Assembly (NCBI RefSeq): GCF_000152885.1
Contig: NZ_CH672406.1
Coordinates: forward strand, 195,142-259,141
DNA: 64,000 nt
Origin: Idiomarina baltica OS145
Lineage (GTDB): Bacteria > Pseudomonadota > Gammaproteobacteria > Enterobacterales > Alteromonadaceae
Direction of reading: 5' to 3'
The notes beneath the pieces are model-generated. The model worked only from the letters and a program-made list of their open reading frames with translations, was not told where the DNA came from and did no database searches. The translations under genes were made by a program, and so were the position numbers. Position 1 is the first letter of the stretch, and each line of letters opens with the position of its first letter. This document shows, in pieces, positions 54,099 to 63,068 of the stretch.

Positions 54099-55322
54099 CT
54101 ATGCCGAATCACGCCAGCGGCTGGCAACACTATCAAGCGCTTGTTTGAGATCGGCAATGATATCGTTAGCATCCTCTAAACCCACGGCAATACGCAGTAA
54201 CGTATCACTAATGCCCGCAGCTTGGCGTGCCTCCGGGGTATACGGTGAGTGCGTCATGGACGCTGGATGTTGAATCAAAGTCTCGGCATCACCTAAACTC
54301 ACTGCGAGTGCAATCATATCCAGCGCATCAAGAAATGCCCGCGCGCCCTGCTCGTCGCTATGTAGCTCAAACGCGATAACAGCGCCTGCACGTTGCATTT
54401 GCGACCCCACCAAATCGTGTTTGGGATGACTTGCTAATCCTGGATAATAAATTTTCTTAATAAGTTCGTGTTGTTGTAAGAAACTCACGACCTTCTCGGC
54501 ATTATCGCAATGTCGTTGCATGCGAACGTCGAGTGTTTTAAGCCCTCGTAAAATGAGCCACGCATCATGCGGGCTCATCGTCGCGCCCATATCTTTTAGC
54601 GTTGTCATTTTGATATCGGCGATGGTTTCCTCGTCACCACATACGATACCTGCAACCACATCACCGTGGCCGTTTAGAAATTTCGTGGCGCTATGAATCA
54701 CAATATCGGCCCCCAATGACTTCGGGTGTTGCAACAGGGGGGTCATAAAGGTGTTGTCGACAATAAGTTTGGCTGCACTAGCACCCATCGCCGTCTTAAT
54801 TGCTGCGATATCGAGTAGTTTCAAATGTGGATTAGCGGGCGTTTCAAGAAACACGAAGCGCGTATTATCGCGCAGATGCTTTGTGACCTGACTTGCGTCA
54901 GCCATATCGATAAACTCGGCTTCTACACCAAAACGCTCAAATAAATCGCTGAACAATGCGAAGCTACAGCCATAAATTGCGTCCGAGACCAACACATGAT
55001 CCCCCGAGCGTACGAGTGCCATGGTCGTCGCTGCAATCGCTCCCATGCCGGTAGCACTTGCGGCGGCTGCTGAAAAGCCTTCAAGCGCGGCTACACGAGT
55101 TTCTAGTTGCGTAACAGTTGGATTACCGAGGCGACTGTAAATATAGCCTGGCTCTTCACCCGCAAATCGGGCACTACCCTGGTCAGAATGACTAAACTTA
55201 AATGTCGATGTCTGATACAACGGAGCAACCAATGCACCCTCGGGATCCTGCGGTGCTTTACCGCCATGGATGACTTGCGTGGCTAGCTGATGATGTTCCG
55301 TTGACTGCTTATCTGCGCTCAT
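54099..55322 (-). CDS. megL: Methionine gamma-lyase type PLP enzyme
   Basis: 407 residues of the Cys/Met-metabolism PLP family. The PLP lysine is in HSATKFLNGHGDVVAG, with FAGEEPGYIYSRLGNPT earlier. The segment DAIYGCSFALF keeps the Cys that is specific for methionine gamma-lyase (Cys116 in Pseudomonas), which favours MegL over cystathionine enzymes. The product would be 2-oxobutyrate, methanethiol and ammonia. It is in line with phhAB but separated by 60 bp; a shared transcript is possible. Confidence 0.85.
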   Translation of the reverse strand: MSADKQSTEHHQLATQVIHGGKAPQDPEGALVAPLYQTSTFKFSHSDQGSARFAGEEPGYIYSRLGNPTVTQLETRVAALEGFSAAAASATGMGAIAATTMALVRSGDHVLVSDAIYGCSFALFSDLFERFGVEAEFIDMADASQVTKHLRDNTRFVFLETPANPHLKLLDIAAIKTAMGASAAKLIVDNTFMTPLLQHPKSLGADIVIHSATKFLNGHGDVVAGIVCGDEETIADIKMTTLKDMGATMSPHDAWLILRGLKTLDVRMQRHCDNAEKVVSFLQQHELIKKIYYPGLASHPKHDLVGSQMQRAGAVIAFELHSDEQGARAFLDALDMIALAVSLGDAETLIQHPASMTHSPYTPEARQAAGISDTLLRIAVGLEDANDIIADLKQALDSVASRWRDSA

Positions 55323-55479
55323 TATTCCGTCCCAAAGTCACGACTAAAAAATATTCATTTGTCATATTTTTGTTATGGAATAAGAGTGCAGTGAGTCACT
55401 ATCAAAAGGCAATGCTTCGACCACCGACATTTATTTAGGCAGCTGTAACGCTATTTTTCCACTTAACTGGTCTAACCAG

Positions 55480-56457
55480 CTACAATGATTGACTGGTATC
55501 GCTTGGAGCGTGTTCAGATTTATTTTTAAACATTGTTGGAAACTGTTTTGCTAAATCCTTCACCAACAGCTTTTGCATGGATAGTAAGCTCGGTTTTTGC
55601 GTGTGTACGTAAGGTAAAGGTCTAACGAGTCGTATAGTTTGTAACCCTAAACGGGCTGTCAGTAACCCTGCACCGACGCCTTGTGCCGCTCGTGCTGAGA
55701 AACGTGCAACCAACTCGGTGCTTAACCATTGGCTACCCATATCAACGATAAGCTCACTCACGCCCGCATAAGCTAAGTTTGTCAGTATATGACGCCATAA
55801 TTTAATGCGGCTCCAATAACCGAGCTTCACTCCGTAAAGGCGCGACAGTTCACTGATCATGCGTTGATTACGCCAAAGCAGCAGTAGCATATCGGCGAGG
55901 CTACTTGGACTGATAGCGACCAATGCGGCAGCTTCCAAGGACCATTTGCGAATTCGTCGCATCGCTGTCTGATCGACATTCGCTAAAATATCCTGCTCAA
56001 AGCGTGTCGCGATTTCTTGTTCGTTCCAGTGCGACTGACGCTGTTGCTGCCATTGTTGTTCTAAATCGGGCCGGTGTAATGCTTGGATGTGTGATTGCTC
56101 ATCAAAGTGCGCCTGCATCTGCCAACGTTGCTTCAGCTTTCTTAACAACCACCATTCACGGATAAAAAATCCAAATAGCGTTAGGCATAGCAGTACACTC
56201 ACGACAAGCCAGAGACTGCCAAGCCAGAATGACGATTGAAAGGCCCCATAGATGCCAAGTATCGTCTCGGTGAGCACCCCGATGAAAACAGCAACAACGG
56301 TCACCAGTGCCAATTTTCGTAGTTTAGTTTGACCTTTTCGCCGCGTTGATATCGCGATAGTTTCAGCAGCTTCGGCATTCATATCGGCAGTCGTATCTTC
56401 GACCTTATCAATCGGCTCATCAATGGCATAGAACTTTAATTGGGTATCCTGCTTCAC
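55480..56457 (-). CDS. ycjF: YcjF family (TIGR01620/DUF697) membrane protein
   Basis: 325 residues. Two or three hydrophobic helices at about 50-110 (LALVTVVAVFIGVLTETILG, LGSLWLVVSVLLCLTLFGF) come before a cytoplasmic helical part with DUF697-like AGVSELIVDMGSQWLSTELVARFSARAAQGVGAGLLTARLGLQTIRLVRPLPY. YcjF is co-induced with the psp genes in E. coli; its role is not established. It overlaps ycjX by 4 nt and is the last of the psp cluster. Confidence 0.9.
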   Translation of the reverse strand: MKQDTQLKFYAIDEPIDKVEDTTADMNAEAAETIAISTRRKGQTKLRKLALVTVVAVFIGVLTETILGIYGAFQSSFWLGSLWLVVSVLLCLTLFGFFIREWWLLRKLKQRWQMQAHFDEQSHIQALHRPDLEQQWQQQRQSHWNEQEIATRFEQDILANVDQTAMRRIRKWSLEAAALVAISPSSLADMLLLLWRNQRMISELSRLYGVKLGYWSRIKLWRHILTNLAYAGVSELIVDMGSQWLSTELVARFSARAAQGVGAGLLTARLGLQTIRLVRPLPYVHTQKPSLLSMQKLLVKDLAKQFPTMFKNKSEHAPSDTSQSL

Positions 56458-57818
56458 TTCAACTTATCTCCTAACAGAAACTCGAGTAGCTGATCGAGCC
56501 GAATGTGCGGTAAGGGGGAATCAGCGGCGCTAAAGTGCGGAACGAATTGTGGAAATTCAAAGCCCTGCTGCCACTGATCGGCATTGGGTAACTGCGTAGG
56601 AACCGCAGGTGCGCCAATACGCACTTTTTGATTGCCTTTTAAGTAACCGTCTAACACCACGGTACCATCGCTTAAACGCCCTGCTTTACTGGTTGCAATA
56701 CCGGCCACGGCGAATAGTTCATGTTCGATCCGTTCAAACTGAAAGTGCTGACGTGAACGACGTAACATCTCAGCTAACAATTGATTCAGTGCCTGTTGCC
56801 CATCCGGTCCCACATGGTCGACTTTGGACGCTACCAACGCTACTTTATCGATAGCGGGTGAAATTATCCGCCTCAACAGCGCGTTCTCGCCATATTCAAA
56901 ACTATTTAACAGACCTGTGAGCGTTTCTATCAGCTCATCAAACCGCGCCTTTCCCTGTTCGAGCGCGGTGAGCACATCGACCAAAATCACTTGTCGATTA
57001 AATCCCTGAAAGTGATTCTTATAAAACGGTTTGATGACCTGTTCCTTATAACGCTCAAATACGCGCTTTAAATGTTCAAATTGCGTAGCGTTTTGATCGC
57101 TGAATGGCCAAGGGAAAAATGCCAATACAGGCGCTCCTTCGAGTTGTCCCGGAAGCAAATGACGACCTGGTTGCAGGTTGTAAAAGCCCGCTGCTTGAGC
57201 TGATTTTAAAGCCTGCTGGTAACCCTGTGCCAGCTCTCGCAGGGTCGTATCAGATACAGGTCCATTTTCAAGTTGCGATTGAGCCTGCTGATACCATGAC
57301 GCAAAATGGTTGGCGCGCTCGCCGTGTTGATTCAATTGGTTCTGCTGAGCGGACCACGCACCGTAATGGCTTTGCAGTAGTGGTAAGTCTAATAACCATT
57401 CACCGGGATAGTCGACCAACTCAACCACGAGTCGACGCTCATCCATTAGATGTTTAGCAAGACCAGAACGTGGCTGATATTTGATTTCAAAGCGAATTTC
57501 ACTCACGTCACGCGTAGACGAGGGCCAACTTGGATGTGCTGAAGTAAGCACTTTCACCGCCTCTTCATACGCGAACCGTGGCGTCGACCAATCACGATTC
57601 TCTATCAGACGACTGCCTAGCAAACGGCCAGAATGTTTAACTTGCCAGAACGCTAACTGCTTCGCATCGTAACCGTTCAGCACTTGCTCAAGCATACCGG
57701 TAATGAGTGCCGTTTTGCCCGCACCGCTGAGGCCTGTAACCGCCAGTCTAATATGACGATCAAACCCACGATTGATGAGATCGCGGGTTTGTTGTTGAGT
57801 CTTTTTCAGTGAAATCAC
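56454..57818 (-). CDS. ycjX: YcjX family P-loop GTPase-like protein
   Basis: 454 residues. An N-terminal P-loop LAVTGLSGAGKTALITGML (about 27-45) and later VELVDYPGEWLLDLPLL (switch-like Asp-Tyr-Pro-Gly) point to the DUF463/YcjX family of GTP-binding proteins. KVDHVGPDGQQAL may be the base-recognition region. It is stress-induced with psp in E. coli. Four-nt overlaps with pspC before and ycjF after indicate coupled translation. Confidence 0.93.
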   Translation of the reverse strand: MISLKKTQQQTRDLINRGFDRHIRLAVTGLSGAGKTALITGMLEQVLNGYDAKQLAFWQVKHSGRLLGSRLIENRDWSTPRFAYEEAVKVLTSAHPSWPSSTRDVSEIRFEIKYQPRSGLAKHLMDERRLVVELVDYPGEWLLDLPLLQSHYGAWSAQQNQLNQHGERANHFASWYQQAQSQLENGPVSDTTLRELAQGYQQALKSAQAAGFYNLQPGRHLLPGQLEGAPVLAFFPWPFSDQNATQFEHLKRVFERYKEQVIKPFYKNHFQGFNRQVILVDVLTALEQGKARFDELIETLTGLLNSFEYGENALLRRIISPAIDKVALVASKVDHVGPDGQQALNQLLAEMLRRSRQHFQFERIEHELFAVAGIATSKAGRLSDGTVVLDGYLKGNQKVRIGAPAVPTQLPNADQWQQGFEFPQFVPHFSAADSPLPHIRLDQLLEFLLGDKLK

Positions 57819-58198
57819 AGCTGTTTTAATTCACGGTTCAAATTGTATTGTGTTGAAGTGACGTATTTTTCCATCCGTTGCACTTGTTCATCCAACGATT
57901 TCAACTCTTGTTCCATTTCTACAACAGCTTGGCTTGCGGGTTTACCACCACCATACACACGCGTCTTGATGTGCATATCAAGATGCCCTTCCGAGCGCGG
58001 CTTTTTATCTAAAATTAACCAACCCGCGATATACAGTATGAGAAAGAAACCTTGAGAGAAAATAAGGCCGGTGAAAAAAATCAGCCGCACCACCCAGGTT
58101 TCGATGTTTAAGTAGTCGGCAAGACCGGCGCATACGCCGGCAATCTTGCCTGTTTCAGTGTTGCGTTGGAGCTGACGTTTGCGTTCAGTAGCACTCAT
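57815..58198 (-). CDS. pspC: Phage shock protein C
   Basis: 127 residues. The N-terminal PspC domain shows GKIAGVCAGLADYLNIETWVVRLIFFTGLIFSQGFFLILYIAGWLIL, one or two membrane helices. The C-terminal half is a Gln/Glu-rich helix (EMEQELKSLDEQVQRMEKYVTS) that would form a coiled coil in the cytoplasm or periplasm. With PspB it senses membrane damage and releases PspF by binding PspA. It overlaps pspB by 4 nt. Confidence 0.95.
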   Translation of the reverse strand: MSATERKRQLQRNTETGKIAGVCAGLADYLNIETWVVRLIFFTGLIFSQGFFLILYIAGWLILDKKPRSEGHLDMHIKTRVYGGGKPASQAVVEMEQELKSLDEQVQRMEKYVTSTQYNLNRELKQL

Positions 58199-58428
58199 TT
58201 GTGTTCCCTCCAGCTAGGTGAGTCAGCATCTAAGATGCGCTCAAGCGTTTGTACGCGTTCACGCATTTTTTCTACTCGCTCACTCATTTGATTCAATTGG
58301 CTGCGTTCTTCTTCACTAATACCTTGGCTCGCATTTCGCTTGCTTTTGTAGTGAAGAATCAACCAAATGGGGGCGACAATCACCAAAAATATGATAATGG
58401 GCGCCATCAAAAACTCTAGAAAGTCCAT
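58195..58428 (-). CDS. pspB: Phage shock protein B
   Basis: 77 residues. The single N-terminal helix (LEFLMAPIIIFLVIVAPIWLILHY) is followed by a basic turn and a coiled coil (LNQMSERVEKMRERVQTLERILD). PspB partners PspC in activating the response. It lies 23 nt after pspA and overlaps pspC by 4 nt. Confidence 0.96.
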   Translation of the reverse strand: MDFLEFLMAPIIIFLVIVAPIWLILHYKSKRNASQGISEEERSQLNQMSERVEKMRERVQTLERILDADSPSWREHK

Positions 58429-58451
58429 GTTGCTTTGTCCTAAAGGCTAAG

Positions 58452-59129
58452 TTATTGACTGTTCTCGTTCTTTTTTGCGTTCATGCGCGCTTTTAAAGCC
58501 TCGAGTTCATCAGTCACTTTACTCTCATTTTCGAGCTCTGCAAATTCATCACGTAAAGTTCGCTTGCCCATATCGTAAGCATCAACCTGTGCTTCAATAT
58601 CATCAATTTTGGCCTCGTAACGATCGAACTTCATCATCGCTTCATCTACTTTGCCGCTATCCACCTGTTTACGCACTTGCAAACGGCTTGATGCAGTTTT
58701 TTCTCGCATCATAATTGTTTTCTGACGTGCCTTGGCATCCGCGAGTTTTTCCTGCAACTGCGAAATTTCATCGTTGAGTTTCGACAAGCTTTCATCAACT
58801 CGCTCTAACTCTTGCTGTAATGAGTCGACCGCTTGCTGCGCTTTTTGCTTCTCGATCAAAGCCTGCTTCGCGAGGTCCTCGCGCTCTTTAGATAGCGCCA
58901 ACTCCGCTTTATTTTCCCAGTCCAACACTTCGTGCTCGACGCGTTGCTGCTGACGTTGCACATCTTTCTTTTCAGCAATCAAACGTGCTGATGTCGAACG
59001 TACCTCAACAAGTGTGTCTTCCATTTCTTGAATGATTAGACGCACCATTTTTTGTGGATCTTCTGCCTTATCAAGCAGTGAGTTGATATTTGAGTTAACA
59101 ATATCGCTAAAGCGTGAAAAGATACCCAT
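58452..59129 (-). CDS. pspA: Phage shock protein A
   Basis: 225 residues, the E. coli length. It begins MGIFSRFSDIVNSNINSLLDKAEDPQKMVRLIIQEMEDTLV and is a long coiled coil rich in Glu, Gln, Lys and Ala, with ARQKTIMMREKTASSRLQVRKQVDSGKVDEAMMKFDRYE near residue 150. PspA sits on the inner membrane, keeps the proton motive force and restrains PspF when stress is absent. The gene heads the minus-strand psp operon behind a putative sigma-54 promoter. Confidence 0.97.
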   Translation of the reverse strand: MGIFSRFSDIVNSNINSLLDKAEDPQKMVRLIIQEMEDTLVEVRSTSARLIAEKKDVQRQQQRVEHEVLDWENKAELALSKEREDLAKQALIEKQKAQQAVDSLQQELERVDESLSKLNDEISQLQEKLADAKARQKTIMMREKTASSRLQVRKQVDSGKVDEAMMKFDRYEAKIDDIEAQVDAYDMGKRTLRDEFAELENESKVTDELEALKARMNAKKNENSQ

Positions 59130-59186
59130 AATTAATACCCCTTGGTGTTAAATACAAATTGGGTCTTACGACCGTGCCAAGATCCA

Positions 59187-59202
59187 TTCAATATTTGCGC
59201 CA
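59187..59202 (-). promoter_or_regulatory. Putative sigma-54 promoter of pspA
   Basis: On the minus strand TGGCGC-AAATA-TTGAA has the -24/-12 spacing of sigma-54 promoters (consensus TGGCAC-N5-TTGCA). The -24 box fits well; the -12 box lacks the C of the usual GC, though E. coli pspA also has a non-ideal -12 (TTGTA). It lies 58-73 nt upstream of the pspA start, and PspF is encoded divergently, as expected. Confidence 0.5.
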
Positions 59203-59333
59203 ATTTATATTTTTTATGTAATGGTTTGATTTTATTAATGTTTTTCAATGCGTTCAATTTTTAATACTTGCCTTTTTATGTGAATTTGACTAATAATTAG
59301 CAAAAATAACTATAAAGCTGGAAAAATAATCAA

Positions 59334-60416
59334 ATGAGCCGAAGCCGCCCCTCCGATAATCTGATAGGCCAATCCAATAGCTTCATTGAAGTGCTTGAGC
59401 ATGTCTCTCAAGTCGCACCTTTAAATAAACCCATCCTTATTATCGGCGAGCGAGGAACGGGTAAAGAACTCATTGCCGCGCGTTGTCATTATCTATCCCA
59501 ACGCTGGGACCAGAAATACGTTACGCTGAATTGTGCCTCGCTAAACGATAATTTGCTAGAGAGTGAGTTGTTCGGTCATGAGTCTGGTGCATTTACCGGC
59601 GCATCAAAAAAACACGAAGGCCGCTTTGAACGTGCCGACGGTGGCAGTTTGTTTTTAGATGAGCTCGCTAATACGTCGATGTTGGTTCAGGAAAAACTAC
59701 TGCGTGTCATCGAGTACGGTGAATTCGAGCGCGTCGGTGGCACGCGCCCTATTAAAGTGGATACGCGTTTGATTGCCGCCACTAACGAGGATTTGCCCAG
59801 CCTCGCTGACGCAGGTCAGTTTCGTCATGACTTACTCGATCGTTTGGCTTTCGACGTTATCACTCTGCCACCACTGCGGCATCGTCGTGAAGACATTATG
59901 ATACTGGCAGAACACTTTGCTATTAATATGGCGCGTGAACTTGAATATGAGTTGTTTAGTGGATTCAGTGAGCGCGCTAAGCGGGCGCTGATGGATTATC
60001 ATTGGCCAGGCAATGTACGTGAGCTAAAGAATGTGATCGAACGCAGCGTCTATCGAACAGGTAATGGTCACATACCGGTCAGCGATATCATCTTCGACGC
60101 CTTTGATAGTCCCTACCGTCCAGCGCGTAGTCAATCGACCGAGGCAACTCGACCGGTACCGGAGACACAAAGCGTCGAGCAGGATGAGAGTCCAGCCGCG
60201 ACGCAGTCGGCTAACGAATCAATCCTATCACCGGTCTCCATCGAGCAGCCCATCGATTTAAAGGAGCAATCGCAACAATTCGAGATTCAATTGCTGACCG
60301 AGGCACTCAAACTGTGTCAATATAACCAAAAACGCACGGCTAAACACTTAGGTCTTACTTATCATCAGTTGCGCGGTTACTTGAAAAAGTATCAACTGCT
60401 TGAGGGAACGCAATAA
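59334..60416 (+). CDS. pspF: PspF, sigma-54 activator of the psp operon
   Basis: 360 residues, somewhat longer than the usual 325. It has no N-terminal sensor domain. Walker A is GERGTGKE, the sigma-54 loop is intact (GHESGAFTGASKKHEGRFE), Walker B is GGSLFLDEL and the arginine fingers lie in FRHDLLDRLAFDVITLPPLR. The C-terminal Fis-type HTH ends YNQKRTAKHLGLTYHQLRGYLKKY. Extra length is in the linker (about 265-310, rich in Ser, Glu and Pro). It drives pspA transcription once PspA lets go. Divergent from pspA across 204 bp; sapA starts 4 nt after its stop. Confidence 0.95.
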   Translation: MSRSRPSDNLIGQSNSFIEVLEHVSQVAPLNKPILIIGERGTGKELIAARCHYLSQRWDQKYVTLNCASLNDNLLESELFGHESGAFTGASKKHEGRFERADGGSLFLDELANTSMLVQEKLLRVIEYGEFERVGGTRPIKVDTRLIAATNEDLPSLADAGQFRHDLLDRLAFDVITLPPLRHRREDIMILAEHFAINMARELEYELFSGFSERAKRALMDYHWPGNVRELKNVIERSVYRTGNGHIPVSDIIFDAFDSPYRPARSQSTEATRPVPETQSVEQDESPAATQSANESILSPVSIEQPIDLKEQSQQFEIQLLTEALKLCQYNQKRTAKHLGLTYHQLRGYLKKYQLLEGTQ

Positions 60417-60420
60417 AATA

Positions 60421-62043
60421 ATGTCTAAACAGTCGATTATAGTTACCGCACTGACTAGTTTTTTGCTGCTGAGTTGTAGTGAACAAACACAAGTGCCTGA
60501 ACCGTTACAGGATGGTCTTATTTATTGCTCCGAGGGAAATCCTGAGAGTTTCAACCCTCAACGCGTCACCTCGGGCACCACGGTTGATGCCACAGCATCC
60601 CAATTGTATGACCGTCTAATCGACTATGATGCGGTACAGCAGAGCTTTGTCAGTGCACTTGCCACCGACTGGCAAGCGCTTGATAACGGTCAGCGCTATC
60701 GTTTTCATTTACGCCGTAATGTGACGTTTCACGATACCGATTACTTCACCCCATCGCGTTACTTCAACGCGGATGATGTCGTCTTCAGTTTCCGACGCTG
60801 GCTCGATAGCGATGCGCCTTATCATTCTGTTGGAGGCGGTTTCTATCCGTTCTTTGCGGCAACCGGCTTAGATCAGTTAATTTCCCAAGTTCAGAAAGTT
60901 GATCCATACACGGTTGATATCATTCTCACGCATCCAGATAGCTCTTTTCTTGCAAATTTAGCGACTGACTTTGCCATTATTTTATCCAAAGAGTATGCGG
61001 ATCAATTGGCGAGCAATCGCCAACGTGAACTTATCGATAAGCGGCCCATCGGCACGGGCCCTTTTAAATTCGTTGCTTTTAAAAAGGATTATTACATTCG
61101 CTATCAACGCCACGAAAGCTATTGGCGTCAAGGACCGAGTATCGAGCGTCTAGTGTTCTCCATAACGCCTAACGCTAACAAGCGCATGCTGAAGTTGGTG
61201 ACCGGCGAGTGTGATGTCATTCCTTATCCACTCGTCAGTGAGTTGAAGTCATTGAACCGGAAAGAAATTGAGGTTCGATCGGAGGTAAGTCCTAATGTGT
61301 CGTTCTGGGCTTTTAATACTCAACGACCTCCTTTCGACGACCCTAGAGTTCGACAAGCATTGAGCTATGCGATCAATCGCGAAGCCATCATTGATACAAT
61401 TTACTACGGTAATGCCGAGTTAGCAGAATCCATATTACCGCCCACTTCTTGGGCGTCTTCAGATGCAGAACTTAAGTATCACTATAATCCAGAAAAGGCG
61501 CGCAAGATGCTCAGAGAAGCGGGAATCCCGCGTGGATTTAAAATGGATATATGGGCTATACCGGTACAGCGCGTGTACAATCCAAACGCGCGCCGTATGG
61601 CGGAGTTAATGCAGTCAGACTTGGCAGAGGTGGGTGTTGATGCACGCATTATAAGCTACGAATGGAATACATTCAGACGTCGGCTAAGCCGCTCGGAGCA
61701 CGATACCGTATTGATAGGTTGGTATGCCGATAATGCCGATCCTGATAATTTTTTCCGACCCTTGCTAAGTTGTGCAGCGGTTGCAAGTGGCAGCAACCGC
61801 GCTAATTGGTGTCATAACGGCTTCGATCAGATTCTTTACCAAGCGATTTCAACTACGGATAATGCTCAAAGAAAGCAGCTTTATCACTCCGCACAGCAGT
61901 TGCTGATGCAGCAACAACCCTTGTTGCCGATTGCCCACTCAATGCGTTATCAGGCGCAACGAGAGTACGTCAAGGGCGTGGAGCTGCCACCTTATGGCGG
62001 TATCAGCTTTAGACTTGCAGGGAAGGAGCTACCTGCCCAATGA
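60421..62043 (+). CDS. sapA: SapA-type peptide-binding lipoprotein of an ABC transporter
   Basis: 540 residues from ATG 60421, with lipobox LLSC (TSFLLLSCSEQT; Cys near 19). The SBP_bac_5 domain shows LIYCSEGNPESFNPQ, WQALDNGQRYRFHLRRNVTFHD and IGTGPFKFVAFKKDYYIRYQRHESYW. Sap systems bind and import antimicrobial or other peptides in enteric bacteria; transport of other cargo, such as heme or potassium-linked effects, is reported. The gene is almost contiguous with pspF and overlaps sapB by 4 nt, as in a pspF-sapABCDF arrangement. Confidence 0.92.
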   Translation: MSKQSIIVTALTSFLLLSCSEQTQVPEPLQDGLIYCSEGNPESFNPQRVTSGTTVDATASQLYDRLIDYDAVQQSFVSALATDWQALDNGQRYRFHLRRNVTFHDTDYFTPSRYFNADDVVFSFRRWLDSDAPYHSVGGGFYPFFAATGLDQLISQVQKVDPYTVDIILTHPDSSFLANLATDFAIILSKEYADQLASNRQRELIDKRPIGTGPFKFVAFKKDYYIRYQRHESYWRQGPSIERLVFSITPNANKRMLKLVTGECDVIPYPLVSELKSLNRKEIEVRSEVSPNVSFWAFNTQRPPFDDPRVRQALSYAINREAIIDTIYYGNAELAESILPPTSWASSDAELKYHYNPEKARKMLREAGIPRGFKMDIWAIPVQRVYNPNARRMAELMQSDLAEVGVDARIISYEWNTFRRRLSRSEHDTVLIGWYADNADPDNFFRPLLSCAAVASGSNRANWCHNGFDQILYQAISTTDNAQRKQLYHSAQQLLMQQQPLLPIAHSMRYQAQREYVKGVELPPYGGISFRLAGKELPAQ

Positions 62044-63068
62044 CCCGTTATTTAATGACTCGCTTATTTTATTTCTTCTTAGCGCTTCTGGTGTTAAGTG
62101 TCGTCACGTTTTCACTTAATTGGCTGTTCCCGGGGGATCCGCTTACCAATATGAGCGGAATACGAGATGGACAGGCCGCTTACAATGCAACATTAGAGAG
62201 TCGCGCTTTTGACAGTACCGTTATTCAACAATATGTAAATTATTTGGCGCATATCACCCAATTTGACTGGGGGCTCTCACTGTCGACAGGTAACGACGTT
62301 TGGCAAGATGCGGCGACTTACTTAGTGGTGAGTGCCGAGCTGGTGTTGTTAAGTTTTGCGCTGGCGGTACTGATCGGCTTGCCACTCGGCATGCTGGCTG
62401 CTAATTATTTTCGTCACAATTTAGACAAGTTTATTTTGACTAGTGCCATGACAGGCTATTCGATACCCGTGTTTTGGCTCGCTCAGCTCTTAATTCTCTT
62501 GTTCGCTGTACAAATCGAATGGCTCCCCATCACCGGGCAAATCAATCCACTGTATGCGATCGATTCAATCACAGGTTCAGTCATTATCGATATTTTGCTC
62601 AGTGATAGCCAATACAAGCTGGCTGCACTCCAAGATGCGCTTTTACACCTTGTGCTGCCCGTGCTGACCCTCTCAAGTTTGCCGTCCATGCTGTTGCTGC
62701 GCATTACTCGAAACCAAACCATTGAGGTGTTGCAGAAACCTTATGTGAAAGCAGCCCGAGCACGTGGACTGAGTCAGAAACGGCTCTTATTCAAACATGC
62801 GCTACCCAATGTGCTGCAAGATGTTTTACCACAAATGACATTTATTTTTGGCTTGATGATGGCCAACTTAGTAATCGTAGAGCATATTTTTAATTGGCCA
62901 GGTGCAGGGGCTTGGTTGTTAAAGGCGATTATCGAGCGAGATTATCCCATTATTCAGATGGTCTTGTTTACTCTCATGGGGTTAATTTTAGTGCTGAATT
63001 TATTAGTTGAAATTTACCGCGGCTGGCGTTTTCCTATGACTCGAGAAGAACGATATGGCGGATATTGA
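62040..63068 (+). CDS. sapB: SapB-type ABC permease
   Basis: 342 residues of the dipeptide-permease BPD family: N-terminal helix (LMTRLFYFFLALLVLSVVTFSLNWLF), then five more helices from about residue 95 and the EAA loop region KPYVKAARARGLSQKRLLFKHALPN. It forms the channel with SapC. It overlaps sapA by 4 nt and sapC by 14 nt. Confidence 0.94.
   Translation: MTRYLMTRLFYFFLALLVLSVVTFSLNWLFPGDPLTNMSGIRDGQAAYNATLESRAFDSTVIQQYVNYLAHITQFDWGLSLSTGNDVWQDAATYLVVSAELVLLSFALAVLIGLPLGMLAANYFRHNLDKFILTSAMTGYSIPVFWLAQLLILLFAVQIEWLPITGQINPLYAIDSITGSVIIDILLSDSQYKLAALQDALLHLVLPVLTLSSLPSMLLLRITRNQTIEVLQKPYVKAARARGLSQKRLLFKHALPNVLQDVLPQMTFIFGLMMANLVIVEHIFNWPGAGAWLLKAIIERDYPIIQMVLFTLMGLILVLNLLVEIYRGWRFPMTREERYGGY

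Noticed and set aside
55467-55479. CTGGT-CTA-ACCAG hairpin after ycjF as terminator
   Set aside because: The stem is only 5 bp and no T-run follows in the direction of ycjF transcription.
59173-59178. TGGCAC on the minus strand as pspA -24 element
   Set aside because: The -12 position then reads TAAGA, a poor match; the nearby TGGCGC-N5-TTGAA fits better.
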